A stretch of 19,242 nt of DNA from an uncultured Bacilli bacterium (GTDB lineage Bacteria > Bacillota_I > Bacilli_A > RF39 > UBA660), in the NCBI GenBank assembly GCA_910585045.1, contig CAJUCD010000018.1:1-19242 (forward strand). Reading direction: 5' to 3'. Both the position numbers and the translations under genes were made by a program. Every line of letters starts with the position of its first letter. Position 1 is the stretch's first letter. The notes beneath the pieces are model-generated. The model made no database searches, was not told the origin of the DNA, and was given only the letters and a program-made list of their open reading frames with translations. Positions 1 to 5,896 of the stretch are shown in pieces.

Positions 1-222
1 TACCTATATAATGGCCAGAATTACTGGACCATGTCTCCGTACTCTTGGGATGCTTTTAATAGCTATGCTTATGTGTTCTTTGTGTGTTCGAATGGCTTCC
101 TCAACTACACGAACGTGGGCGCTAGCGGAGTTGGTGTGCGCCCAGTAATCAACCTGAAGGCTGATACATTGTTTGCGTCAGGAGGTACAGGAACACAATC
201 AAATCCATATGTTGTCTCATAG
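1..222 (+). CDS. C-terminal part of a GVRPVINLK-type (DUF6273-like) surface/prepilin-like protein, 5' end outside window
   Basis: The frame is open from base 1 (reading YLYNGQNYWTMSPYSW...) to a TAG at 220-222, so this is the last 73 residues of a longer gene. I recognise the layout W-T-M-S-P, then a variable stretch, then V-F-F-V-x-x-N-G, then G-V-R-P-V-I-N-L-K-A-D, then a Gly/Thr-rich end closing with N-P-Y-V-V. From memory this is the C-terminal module (DUF6273-like) carried in many copies by gut Bacilli on secreted or prepilin-like proteins; it resembles a lectin/formylglycine-enzyme-like fold, where the GxRP motif is also conserved. The function of the whole protein cannot be told from this piece. 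Codon use (CGC, CTC, GTG, AAC) and GC content are clearly higher than in the ribosomal genes next door. An internal ATG at 31 is not the true start, because coding similarity runs upstream of it. Confidence 0.75.
   Translation, partial: YLYNGQNYWTMSPYSWDAFNSYAYVFFVCSNGFLNYTNVGASGVGVRPVINLKADTLFASGGTGTQSNPYVVS
67..144 (+). repeat. Variable cassette copy A (paired with 653-730 minus strand)
   Basis: This is a 26-codon block running from GCT to the CCA of the GVRP motif. It aligns without gaps to the reverse complement of 653-730. Fifteen codons are identical at all three bases, and the other eleven all differ in amino acid. By hand count there are 22 base differences: 8 at first, 10 at second and 4 at third codon positions. 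GC is about 54%. Confidence 0.8.
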
Positions 223-236
223 AGATAACATATGGG
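204..236 (+). other. Long perfect hairpin spanning the stop codon of the 1-222 gene
   Basis: CCATATGTT at 205-213 pairs with AACATATGG at 227-235. The stem continues inward as G-T-C-T-C against G-A-G-A-T (one G-T wobble) to the three-base loop 219-221, which contains part of the TAG. The total is about 14-15 pairs with no mismatch. No T-run follows, so it is not a typical intrinsic terminator. It could protect the 3' end of the mRNA or form a cruciform; hairpins or cruciforms just downstream of the variable repeat are known in some diversity-generating retroelements. Confidence 0.7.
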
Positions 237-267
237 AGTGAACACTTCCAAGGAGTGTAGTGTGTGT

Positions 268-295
268 GGTTCGAAATGACTCTTCATTTTGAACC
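268..295 (+). other. Hairpin, 12-bp stem with CTCT loop
   Basis: GGTTCGAAATGA at 268-279 pairs with TCATTTTGAACC at 284-295, with one G-T wobble and a four-base loop. No T-tract follows. The GGTTCGAA part recalls a tRNA T-arm, but the pairing pattern does not fit one. Role unknown; it may belong to a structured 3' untranslated region of the upstream gene. Confidence 0.55.
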
Positions 296-332
296 TTCCT
301 CACCAAGTTATATATAATAAATAATATCCAAT

Positions 333-351
333 TTGCAAAGGAACTTTGCAA
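333..351 (+). other. Hairpin, 8-bp perfect stem
   Basis: TTGCAAAG at 333-340 pairs with CTTTGCAA at 344-351 around a GAA loop. It sits in AT-rich sequence with no clear T-tract after it. Role unknown. Confidence 0.45.
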
Positions 352-376
352 GAATAAATTTTGAATACAGGTTTAT

Positions 377-412
377 AGCCGGCAACTAACGTTGTCGGCT
401 TTGCATTTTCTT
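377..412 (+). terminator. Probable intrinsic terminator
   Basis: AGCCGGCAAC at 377-386 pairs with GTTGTCGGCT at 391-400 (one G-T wobble, loop TAAC). A T-rich but interrupted run follows (TTGCATTTTC). This is the most GC-rich stem in the non-coding stretch and could end transcription of the gene finishing at 222. Confidence 0.5.
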
Positions 413-438
413 GAATTTACTGGAGCTAATATTTTTAT

Positions 439-472
439 CGTTGGAGCGATAGCTGCAACGTAAGGCTTTTTT
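439..472 (+). terminator. Possible second terminator hairpin
   Basis: CGTTG (439-443) pairs with CAACG (456-460). After one G-G mismatch, AGC pairs with GCT around a GATA loop. CTTTTTT begins six bases after the stem, which is further away than in a strong terminator, so confidence is low. Confidence 0.35.
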
Positions 473-506
473 GTAATTGAGGAAATTGTGTGATATGTTT
501 TTTGAA

Positions 507-567
507 AAATAAAAAAAGCTGTAGTAGTTTAGTATGCTAGATACTTAACATCAGCTTTTATTTGTTT
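507..567. terminator. Bidirectional terminator between convergent units
   Basis: AAAAGCTG at 514-521 pairs with CAGCTTTT at 552-559. It is flanked by an A-run on the left (T-tract when read on the minus strand) and TTTTATTTGTTTT on the right. Within the loop AGTAT and ATACT can pair again. It would serve the plus-strand gene ending at 222 and the minus-strand unit starting at 1498. Confidence 0.65.
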
Positions 568-652
568 TAAGATTTAATTCTTAAGGAAATATCTTGTATC
601 CTAATTCTACTATACTTTGCCATAGCTTAATATATGAGTTATAAAAGGATAT

Positions 653-730
653 TGGGCGCACACCAGGTGTAGTGCTGTTCACGTTGTTGGCGTTGAGGTA
701 GCCATTCATATTCACAAAGAACACGTTAGC
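653..730 (-). repeat. Variable cassette copy B (paired with 67-144 plus strand)
   Basis: Read on the minus strand this is the 26-codon equivalent of 67-144: GCT-AAC-GTG-TTC-TTT-GTG at the 5' end and GGT-GTG-CGC-CCA at the 3' end are shared to the base, with substituted codons between. It is richer in AAC/AAT codons than copy A. Identity stops at the end of the GVRP motif. GC is about 50%. Confidence 0.8.
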
Positions 731-775
731 TTGATAAGCTGAACCATTAGACCACATATTGAACGGAGACAACCG
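653..775 (-). pseudogene. Orphan, truncated copy of the C-terminal cassette of the 1-222 protein
   Basis: On the minus strand the sequence reads L-S-P-F-N-M-W... to G-V-R-P and then becomes unrelated. An in-frame TAA lies two codons before L-S-P, so there is no upstream gene body, and the INLKAD continuation after GVRP is missing. The 63-codon open frame covering it (581-772, TTG start) has no ribosome binding site, so I do not call it a gene. It lies directly after the glutamine amidotransferase gene, between that stop codon and the terminator at 507-567, and would be carried in its 3' untranslated region. TGTCTCC occurs twice in 20 bases at the 5' junction, which looks like a recombination scar. 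Confidence 0.6.
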
Positions 776-805
776 TTAGGTGGGAGACATTCCCTGCAAA
801 TAATA

Positions 806-1498
806 TTATTTTTGTTGTTTTTTACAAGTATTAATAAAAACTTTAAAAATGTTGTTTATTTTTGAATTTTTATGATAGAGATCTTCTGGGTGAAAACGAA
901 CTCCAATGTAAAAATCTTTATCTTTAGATTCAATAACATCTGGATAACCATCTTCACAAAAAGCCACTTTATTTAGTTTAGGACAATTATCTATGGAATT
1001 GCTATGAAGTGAGTTAACCATTAAATCTTCACTTTCGATAATGGAATAGAATTTTGAGTTTTTATTGATTTTGATGTTGTGTACATAGTCGCGAGATACA
1101 TTATGTTTTTCGGGATTATTAATTTGAAAACTAGTTCCACCTAAAGCTTTAACAATAGCATTTTGGCCAGCGCAAATTCCTAAAATTGGGATATTGTTTT
1201 CGTAACAGTATTTTGCAATTATAAATTCATAGTTATCCATTTCTAGACCACCTTGTAAAATAATTCCATCGCATAAATTAATTTGGGCAATAAGATTACT
1301 TCGTTCCTTTTCGTTTAAATCATCTTCCCAAGTATTTGTATTACCTTTGTAATTGATTTCTAATTTTGGTGGTAAAATCCCTATCGGTATAGCATCATTA
1401 TCAAAAATTGCTTGTTTGGTAGCATCAGTTATGTAAGTTTTTTCACAGCCACTATTTTTGGGGTTGTGTTTACTTACTATGCCAATAATTACATTCAT
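806..1498 (-). CDS. Class I glutamine amidotransferase-like hydrolase (peptidase C26 / gamma-glutamyl-GABA hydrolase type)
   Basis: The 230-residue protein starts with N-V-I-I-G-I-V, the usual first strand of this family. It has an oxyanion-type LQGG (81-84), a nucleophile elbow G-I-C-A-G-Q with Cys109, and the closing motif G-V-R-F-H-P-E with His203 and Glu205; V-N-S-L-H at 161-165 matches the family's substrate-side histidine. Cys-His-Glu is therefore complete. Family members cleave gamma-glutamyl amides such as gamma-glutamyl-GABA or folyl-polyglutamate, or supply ammonia to a partner enzyme; no partner is adjacent, so the substrate is unknown. It is divergently oriented from the S10 operon. 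The Shine-Dalgarno-like AAAGGA lies rather far (about 14 nt) from the ATG, but the start matches the family N-terminus. Stop TAA. Confidence 0.88.
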   Translation of the reverse strand: MNVIIGIVSKHNPKNSGCEKTYITDATKQAIFDNDAIPIGILPPKLEINYKGNTNTWEDDLNEKERSNLIAQINLCDGIILQGGLEMDNYEFIIAKYCYENNIPILGICAGQNAIVKALGGTSFQINNPEKHNVSRDYVHNIKINKNSKFYSIIESEDLMVNSLHSNSIDNCPKLNKVAFCEDGYPDVIESKDKDFYIGVRFHPEDLYHKNSKINNIFKVFINTCKKQQK

Positions 1499-1528
1499 AT
1501 AAAATATTTATTTCCTTTCTTAGTTTTA

Positions 1529-1539
1529 AGTATACCATG
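1529..1539 (-). promoter_or_regulatory. Extended -10 promoter of the amidotransferase gene
   Basis: On the minus strand the sequence is TGGTATACT: TATACT at 1534-1529 preceded by TGG. No recognisable -35 box lies at the right distance. Predicted transcript start is about 1522, giving a 5' leader of roughly 24 nt. Confidence 0.5.
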
Positions 1540-1568
1540 AATTTATTTATTTTTTTACTAAATTAAGC

Positions 1569-1596
1569 TTGATTTTCATAGAATATATGGTATAAT
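1569..1596 (+). promoter_or_regulatory. Promoter of the S10-spc-alpha operon
   Basis: TTGATT (1569-1574), a 16-base spacer, then TATAAT (1591-1596) preceded by TGG, so an extended -10. It is the only strong plus-strand promoter I see before rpsJ. Predicted transcription start is about 1603. Confidence 0.7.
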
Positions 1597-1602
1597 CTAT
1601 TG

Positions 1603-1732
1603 CGTATGACTGGTTTTGATGTGCGAGGTTGCTGATACGCTAGGCGAAGTTGTTCAATACTTTTCTAGGAATCAGGTAATTCGTTACGGAGCAAGTCTAT
1701 ACTAGATATAGGCGAAAGGAGGACATGGAAAT
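1603..1732 (+). promoter_or_regulatory. S10 operon leader, probably structured
   Basis: This untranslated leader of about 130 nt is long compared with the 10-25 nt leaders of the other genes here. GCGTAT (1602-1607) can pair with ATACGC (1635-1640), and CTATA with TATAG around CTAGA (1697-1711) just before the AAAGGAGG at 1715-1722. S10 leaders of other Bacillota also have a conserved GGTT...ACGC...GTTG...CAAT pattern, which I recognise in part from memory. It may control the operon in response to a ribosomal protein, but no ligand can be assigned from sequence alone. Confidence 0.5.
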
Positions 1733-2041
1733 ATGTCAAATACAAAAGTTAGAATTAATCTTAAAGCTTATGATCATAGATTACTTGATAGTGCAGCTTT
1801 AAAGATTGTGGAAACTGTTAAAAGAACAGGTGGAGAAGTATCTGGACCTGTACCACTCCCAACTGAAATACAAAAATATACAGTATTAAGAGCGGTACAT
1901 AAATATAAAGATGCGCGTGAACAATTTGAAATGCGTACTCATAAAAGATTACTAGATATTAAAAATCCAAGTAAAGAGACTATTGATGCGTTAACTCACT
2001 TAGATTTACCAAGTGGTGTAGACATTGATATAAAATTATAA
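1733..2041 (+). CDS. rpsJ: 30S ribosomal protein S10
   Basis: The 102-residue protein sits in the 30S head and also acts as NusE, the antitermination partner of NusB. The stretch A-V-H-K-Y-K-D-A-R-E-Q-F-E (54-66) followed by MRTHKRL matches the Bacillus form of the S10 loop rather than the proteobacterial SPHVNK form, which supports a Bacillota host. The C-terminus L-P-S-G-V-D-I-D-I-K-L is also typical. AAAGGAGG lies 10 bases before the ATG at 1733; an ATG at 1725 is out of frame. First gene of the operon. Confidence 0.98.
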   Translation: MSNTKVRINLKAYDHRLLDSAALKIVETVKRTGGEVSGPVPLPTEIQKYTVLRAVHKYKDAREQFEMRTHKRLLDIKNPSKETIDALTHLDLPSGVDIDIKL

Positions 2042-2062
2042 TAAGAGAGAGAGGACCTAAAA

Positions 2063-2824
2063 ATGAAAGGAATCTTAGGACGCAAAATTGGGATGACTCA
2101 AGTTTTTACTAAAGATGGTAAATTAATTCCTGTTACTGTAGTAGAAGTTACTCCTAACACAGTAATGCAAGTTAAAACTGTAGAGTCTGATGGTTATAAT
2201 GCTATCCAATTAGCTTGCGTAGAAAAGAAAGAAAAAAATGCTAATAAACCAGAAATGGGTAGAGCTAAAAAAGCAAATACTACTCCTAAGCGCTTCTTAA
2301 AAGAGATTAGAGATTATGAGGGTACTTATAATGTTGGTGATACTCTTGGTGCAAGTGTTTTTGAAGTAGGAGATATTATTGATGTTACTGGTACTAGTAA
2401 AGGTAAAGGTTTTACTGGTGTTATTAAACGTCATAATCAATCTCGTGGACCAGAAACTCATGGTTCAAGATATCATAGAAGACCAGGTTCAATGGGAACA
2501 ATGTTACCAAAGAGAGTTTTAAAAGGAAAGAAACTTTCTGGTCATATGGGAGTTGAAACAGTAACTATTCAAAATCTTGAAGTTATTGAAGTAAATGAAA
2601 TTGAAAACTACATTTTAGTAAGTGGAAATATTCCAGGTGCAAAAAATTCATTAGTATTAGTTAAGTCTGCTGTTAAAAACTTAAGAAAGAAGAATCCAAA
2701 AGAAGTTATTACTTATGAGGATGTTGTTGATGAAGTAGAAACAGTAGTAGAAACTGAAGTTCAAGAAACTACAGTTGAAGAAGTAGTAACAGAGACTAAT
2801 GAAAATCCTGGAGAAAACAATTAG
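2063..2824 (+). CDS. rplC: 50S ribosomal protein L3 with acidic C-terminal tail
   Basis: An early 50S assembly protein whose central loop reaches towards the peptidyl transferase centre. The N-terminus MKGILGRKIGMTQ and the core H-G-S-R-Y-H-R-R-P-G-S-M-G (133-145) are diagnostic. The usual length is about 205-215 residues; here it is 253. Everything after about residue 213 is an added tail that is Glu/Val/Thr-rich, with 14 acidic and no basic residues. No frameshift or stop separates it from the core. AGAGAGGA precedes the ATG. Confidence 0.97.
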   Translation: MKGILGRKIGMTQVFTKDGKLIPVTVVEVTPNTVMQVKTVESDGYNAIQLACVEKKEKNANKPEMGRAKKANTTPKRFLKEIRDYEGTYNVGDTLGASVFEVGDIIDVTGTSKGKGFTGVIKRHNQSRGPETHGSRYHRRPGSMGTMLPKRVLKGKKLSGHMGVETVTIQNLEVIEVNEIENYILVSGNIPGAKNSLVLVKSAVKNLRKKNPKEVITYEDVVDEVETVVETEVQETTVEEVVTETNENPGENN

Positions 2825-2844
2825 TTTTCTAGAAAGGACATATT

Positions 2845-3465
2845 ATGAAGATAAGTGTAAAAAATATCGCTGGTGAAAAAGTTAAAGATTTAACTTTAGT
2901 AGATAGTGTTTGGAATATAGAAGCTAATGATCTAGTTTTAAAGAAAATGATTAGATTACAACTTGATTCAATGAGACAAGGAACTCATAAAACTAAAAAT
3001 CGTAGTGAAGTACAAGGTGGAGGAAGAAAACCTTGGAAACAAAAAGGAACTGGACGTGCTCGTCAAGGTAGTATTCGTGCTACACAATGGAGAGGCGGCG
3101 GAATTGCACATGGTGTAACTCCACGTGATTATTCTTTTGATATTAATAAGAAAGAAAGAACTTTAGCTTTAAAGAGTGCTTTAACTCATAAAGCTAAAGA
3201 TAAAGAATTAGTAGTTATTGATACAATTAAACTTGATAGTTTAAAAACTAAAGAAATTAAAAATATAATTGAAGGTTTGAAATTAGAAGGTAAAGTATTA
3301 TTTGTTACTGCTGAGGATAATGAAAACCTATTTATGGCTACAAGAAATTTAGGCTATGCTTATTATTTAACAAGTGGTGAAATTAATTGCTTAGACTTAG
3401 TTAATGCTACTACACTTGTTTGTGATGAAGCAGCAATAAAAAATATCGAGGAGGTGCTTAAATAA
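2845..3465 (+). CDS. rplD: 50S ribosomal protein L4
   Basis: The 206-residue protein lines the exit tunnel with L22. The long extended loop is visible at about 45-95, with G-G-G-R-K-P-W-K-Q-K-G-T-G-R-A-R-Q-G (58-75) and the Arg/Gly run W-R-G-G-G-I-A-H-G that enters the tunnel wall. In some bacteria L4 also represses its own operon; nothing here shows whether that applies. It is set off from rplC by 20 bases with an AAAGGA site, and its TAA shares one base with the ATG of rplW. Confidence 0.98.
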   Translation: MKISVKNIAGEKVKDLTLVDSVWNIEANDLVLKKMIRLQLDSMRQGTHKTKNRSEVQGGGRKPWKQKGTGRARQGSIRATQWRGGGIAHGVTPRDYSFDINKKERTLALKSALTHKAKDKELVVIDTIKLDSLKTKEIKNIIEGLKLEGKVLFVTAEDNENLFMATRNLGYAYYLTSGEINCLDLVNATTLVCDEAAIKNIEEVLK

Positions 3466-3743
3466 TGAAAGATTATGCTGATATTATTTATTCACCAGTT
3501 ATTACTGAGAAAAGTGCACTTAAGATGCAAAATGATAATGTTTATACTTTTAAAGTAGCTAAAAGTGCTACAAAACCACAAATTAAAACTGCTATTGAAA
3601 GAGCTTTTGGGGTTAAAGTAGAAAGTGTAAATACATTAAATACTAAAGCAAAGAAACGTAGAGTTGGAAAATATACAGGTATGACTAAGACTTATAAAAA
3701 GGCAATAGTTACACTTGCTAAAGACTCTAAAATAGAATTATAG
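3465..3743 (+). CDS. rplW: 50S ribosomal protein L23
   Basis: The 92-residue protein sits at the tunnel exit and is the docking point for trigger factor and signal recognition particle. Y-S-P-V-I-T-E-K-S near the N-terminus and the Lys/Arg-rich N-T-K-A-K-K-R-R-V-G-K-Y-T-G loop near the C-terminus are the family signature. The start overlaps the rplD stop (TAATG), with GAGGAGG inside the end of rplD, so the two are probably translationally coupled. Its TAG is part of a TAGGAGG that serves rplB. Confidence 0.97.
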   Translation: MKDYADIIYSPVITEKSALKMQNDNVYTFKVAKSATKPQIKTAIERAFGVKVESVNTLNTKAKKRRVGKYTGMTKTYKKAIVTLAKDSKIEL

Positions 3744-3755
3744 GAGGAGTAATTT

Positions 3756-4586
3756 ATGGCTATAAAGAAATATAAACCAACGACTAATGGACGTCGTGGT
3801 ATGACAACTCTTATGAATGAAGAGTTAACTACAAGTACTCCTACTAAAAGCTTAACTAAAAGTAAAGCTAAATCTGGCGGAAGAAACAATCAAGGTAAAA
3901 TGACAGTTCGTCACATTGGTGGTGGAGCTAAAAGAAAATACCGTGTAATTGATTTCAAACGTGAAAAGATAGGTGTTACTGGTAAAGTTGCAACAATTGA
4001 ATATGATCCAAATAGAAGTGCAAATATTGCTTTGATTAACTATCGTGATGGCGAAAAAAGATATATTATAGCTCCTAAAGGATTAAAAACTGGTATGATA
4101 ATTGAAAATGGACCAGAAGCTGATATTAAAGTTGGTAATGCATTACCTCTTGAAGTAATACCAGTTGGTACAGTTGTTCATTGTATCGAACTTAAACCTG
4201 GTAAAGGTGCTGAGATGGCGCGTAGCGCTGGAGCTAGTGCACAAATATTAGGTAGAGATGGTAAATATGTAATTTTAAGATTACAATCTGGTGAAACAAG
4301 AAAAGTTCTTGGAAAATGTATGGCAACAATTGGTGTTGTTGGAAATGAAGACTATGAACTTGTTAACTTAGGTAAAGCTGGACGTACTCGTCATTTAGGA
4401 ATTAGACCTACAAACCGTGGTTCTGTTATGAACCCTAATGATCACCCACATGGTGGTGGAGAAGGTCGTACTCCTGTTGGACGTAAGAGCCCAATGACAC
4501 CTTGGGGTAAACCAGCTCTTGGATATAAAACAAGAAAAAGTAAAAAAGCTTCTAGCAAGTTAATTGTTAGTAGAAAGAACAAATAG
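3756..4586 (+). CDS. rplB: 50S ribosomal protein L2
   Basis: A 276-residue primary 23S rRNA-binding protein needed for subunit association and peptidyl transferase activity. M-T-V-R-H-I-G-G-G-A-K-R-K-Y-R (49-63) marks the RNA-binding domain. N-D-H-P-H-G-G-G-E-G-R (228-238), with the functionally important His, and the basic tail K-T-R-K-S-K-K-A-S-S-K mark the C-terminus. Length is standard. The stop TAG is fused with the Shine-Dalgarno of rpsS. Confidence 0.98.
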   Translation: MAIKKYKPTTNGRRGMTTLMNEELTTSTPTKSLTKSKAKSGGRNNQGKMTVRHIGGGAKRKYRVIDFKREKIGVTGKVATIEYDPNRSANIALINYRDGEKRYIIAPKGLKTGMIIENGPEADIKVGNALPLEVIPVGTVVHCIELKPGKGAEMARSAGASAQILGRDGKYVILRLQSGETRKVLGKCMATIGVVGNEDYELVNLGKAGRTRHLGIRPTNRGSVMNPNDHPHGGGEGRTPVGRKSPMTPWGKPALGYKTRKSKKASSKLIVSRKNK

Positions 4587-4595
4587 GAGGAAATA

Positions 4596-4859
4596 ATGGC
4601 AAGAAGTTTAAAGAAAGGCCCTTATGTTTTCAATAGATTACTTAAGAAGGTTCAAGAATTAAATAAGAATAATAAAAAAGAAGTTATTAAAACTTGGTCT
4701 CGTCGTTCAACTATTTTCCCTGACTTTGTAGGACACACAATTGCTGTTCATAATGGTAAAGAATTTATTCCTGTATATATTACAGAAGATATGGTAGGTC
4801 ACAAACTTGGTGAGTTCGCTATGACTCGTAAGTTTGGTGGACATGCGGGACAAAAGTAG
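4596..4859 (+). CDS. rpsS: 30S ribosomal protein S19
   Basis: A protein of the 30S head that pairs with S13 near the A site. The start MARSLKKGPYV and the motif H-N-G-K-E-F-I-P-V-Y-I-T-E-D-M-V-G-H-K-L-G-E-F-A are diagnostic. At 87 residues it is a few residues shorter than the usual 92; the end stops at G-G-H-A-G-Q-K without the common Lys-rich tail. ATG follows AGGAGG by the usual spacing. Confidence 0.98.
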   Translation: MARSLKKGPYVFNRLLKKVQELNKNNKKEVIKTWSRRSTIFPDFVGHTIAVHNGKEFIPVYITEDMVGHKLGEFAMTRKFGGHAGQK

Positions 4860-4868
4860 GAGGTAAAA

Positions 4869-5219
4869 ATGGAAACTTATGCAATACATAAGGGTGCTAT
4901 GATTGCCCCTAGAAAAGCAAGAATGACTATGGATTTAGTTCGTGGTAAAGATGTGGTTACTGCTCAAGCAATTTTGGAGAATACAAATACTAAAGCAGCT
5001 AGACTTTGTTTAAAAGTTTTAAATAGTGCTGTTGCTAATGCAGTTAATAACTTTGGAGCTAAAGAAAGCGAACTAAGAATTAGTGAATGTTATATTAATC
5101 CAGGACAAGTTTATAAAAGAATTAAATTTGCTAGTCGTGGAAATGTTGATAGAAGAGATAAAAGAACTAGTCATATAACTTTTAAAGTTAGTGATGGTAA
5201 AGTTAAGGAGGAAGCATAA
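4869..5219 (+). CDS. rplV: 50S ribosomal protein L22
   Basis: The 116-residue protein's long beta-hairpin forms the tunnel constriction with L4 and is a site of macrolide resistance changes. A-P-R-K-A-R-M-T-M-D-L-V-R-G-K is the N-terminal signature; the hairpin lies at about 80-105, ending in T-S-H-I-T-F-K-V. The stop TAA overlaps the next ATG by one base (TAATG), and the rpsC Shine-Dalgarno AAGGAGG is inside the last codons. Confidence 0.97.
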   Translation: METYAIHKGAMIAPRKARMTMDLVRGKDVVTAQAILENTNTKAARLCLKVLNSAVANAVNNFGAKESELRISECYINPGQVYKRIKFASRGNVDRRDKRTSHITFKVSDGKVKEEA

Positions 5220-5896
5220 TGGGTCAAAAAGTAAATCCTATAGGTTTTAGACTTGGAGTTAATAAAGATTGGGAATCTAAATGGTATGCTGGAAAAGATT
5301 ATGCAGAAGTTTTAAATAAAGATATTAAGATTAGAGAATATCTTGAAGCAAAACTTAAAGATGCTGCTGTTGCTTCAGTCCTTATTGAAAGAAAGAAAAA
5401 TAGAATCGATGTAATAATTAATACTGCTAAACCTGGTGTTATTATAGGTAAAGGTGGAGAAGACATCGAAAAATTAAGAAAAGAAATTAAAAAATTAGTA
5501 GGCGAAGATGTTTATGTAAATATCGTGGAAGTTAAAAATCCAGATTTAAATGCTAAATTAGTAGCTCAAAATATTGCTGCTCAAATTGAAGCTCGTGCTC
5601 CATTTAGAAGCGCTCAAAAAAGAGCTATTAGAAATACTATGAAAGCTGGAGCTAAAGGTATTAAGACTGCTGTTTCTGGTAGACTTGGTGGAGCTGAAAT
5701 GGCTCGTACTGAGGGATATACCGAAGGTACTGTTCCGCTTCATACAATTCGCGCTGATGTTGATTATGCTACAGCTGAGGCTGATACAACATATGGTAAA
5801 ATTGGTGTAAAAGTTTGGATTTATAAAAGTGAAATTCTTCCTACTAAAAAATCTTTGAGAGGAGATGGATCTCATGTTAATGCCAAAAAAGACTAA
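5219..5896 (+). CDS. rpsC: 30S ribosomal protein S3
   Basis: The 225-residue protein lines the mRNA entry channel and helps unwind mRNA. M-G-Q-K-V-N-P-I-G-F-R-L-G is the family start. A type II KH domain is visible with the G-K-G-G loop at 77-80. The C-terminal half has R-A-P-F-R-S-A-Q-K-R-A-I and G-A-K-G-I-K. The final codons overlap rplP by 23 bases, so both genes share sequence in different frames and are probably coupled. Confidence 0.98.
   Translation: MGQKVNPIGFRLGVNKDWESKWYAGKDYAEVLNKDIKIREYLEAKLKDAAVASVLIERKKNRIDVIINTAKPGVIIGKGGEDIEKLRKEIKKLVGEDVYVNIVEVKNPDLNAKLVAQNIAAQIEARAPFRSAQKRAIRNTMKAGAKGIKTAVSGRLGGAEMARTEGYTEGTVPLHTIRADVDYATAEADTTYGKIGVKVWIYKSEILPTKKSLRGDGSHVNAKKD

Larger units (their letters stand above)
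223..580. other. Non-coding stretch rich in inverted repeats
   Basis: No credible gene lies here. By eye there are several separate hairpins after the one at 204-236: 268-295, 333-351, 377-400, 439-460 and 514-559. Only the last three have T-rich sequence downstream and look like terminators. I see no tRNA, no CRISPR-type repeats and no template copy of the 67-144 cassette. Confidence 0.6.

Noticed and set aside
268..310. tRNA gene suggested by GGTTCGAA and a nearby ACC
   Set aside because: The sequence forms a single long hairpin; no T-stem, anticodon arm or acceptor stem can be drawn.
377..400. Integron-type attC site
   Set aside because: The stem lacks the conserved RYYYAAC/GTTRRRY pair and the unpaired bases of attC; better read as a terminator.
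653..730. Copy B as the DGR template repeat itself
   Set aside because: A template should carry A wherever the copies differ. Copy B has A at fewer than half of the 22 differing positions, so it looks like another variable copy or remnant.
581..772. Open frame of 63 codons on the minus strand as an intact gene
   Set aside because: TTG start without a ribosome binding site, in-frame TAA just upstream, and similarity to the 1-222 protein covering only part of it; treated as a truncated cassette.
5558..5875. Minus-strand open frames inside ribosomal genes (also 3692-3889, 4707-4889, 5877-6086, 9772-10038, 11806-12000, 12738-12929)
   Set aside because: They lie opposite clearly coding sequence, have no ribosome binding sites and give low-complexity Ser/Phe/Asn-rich products, as expected for antisense shadows.
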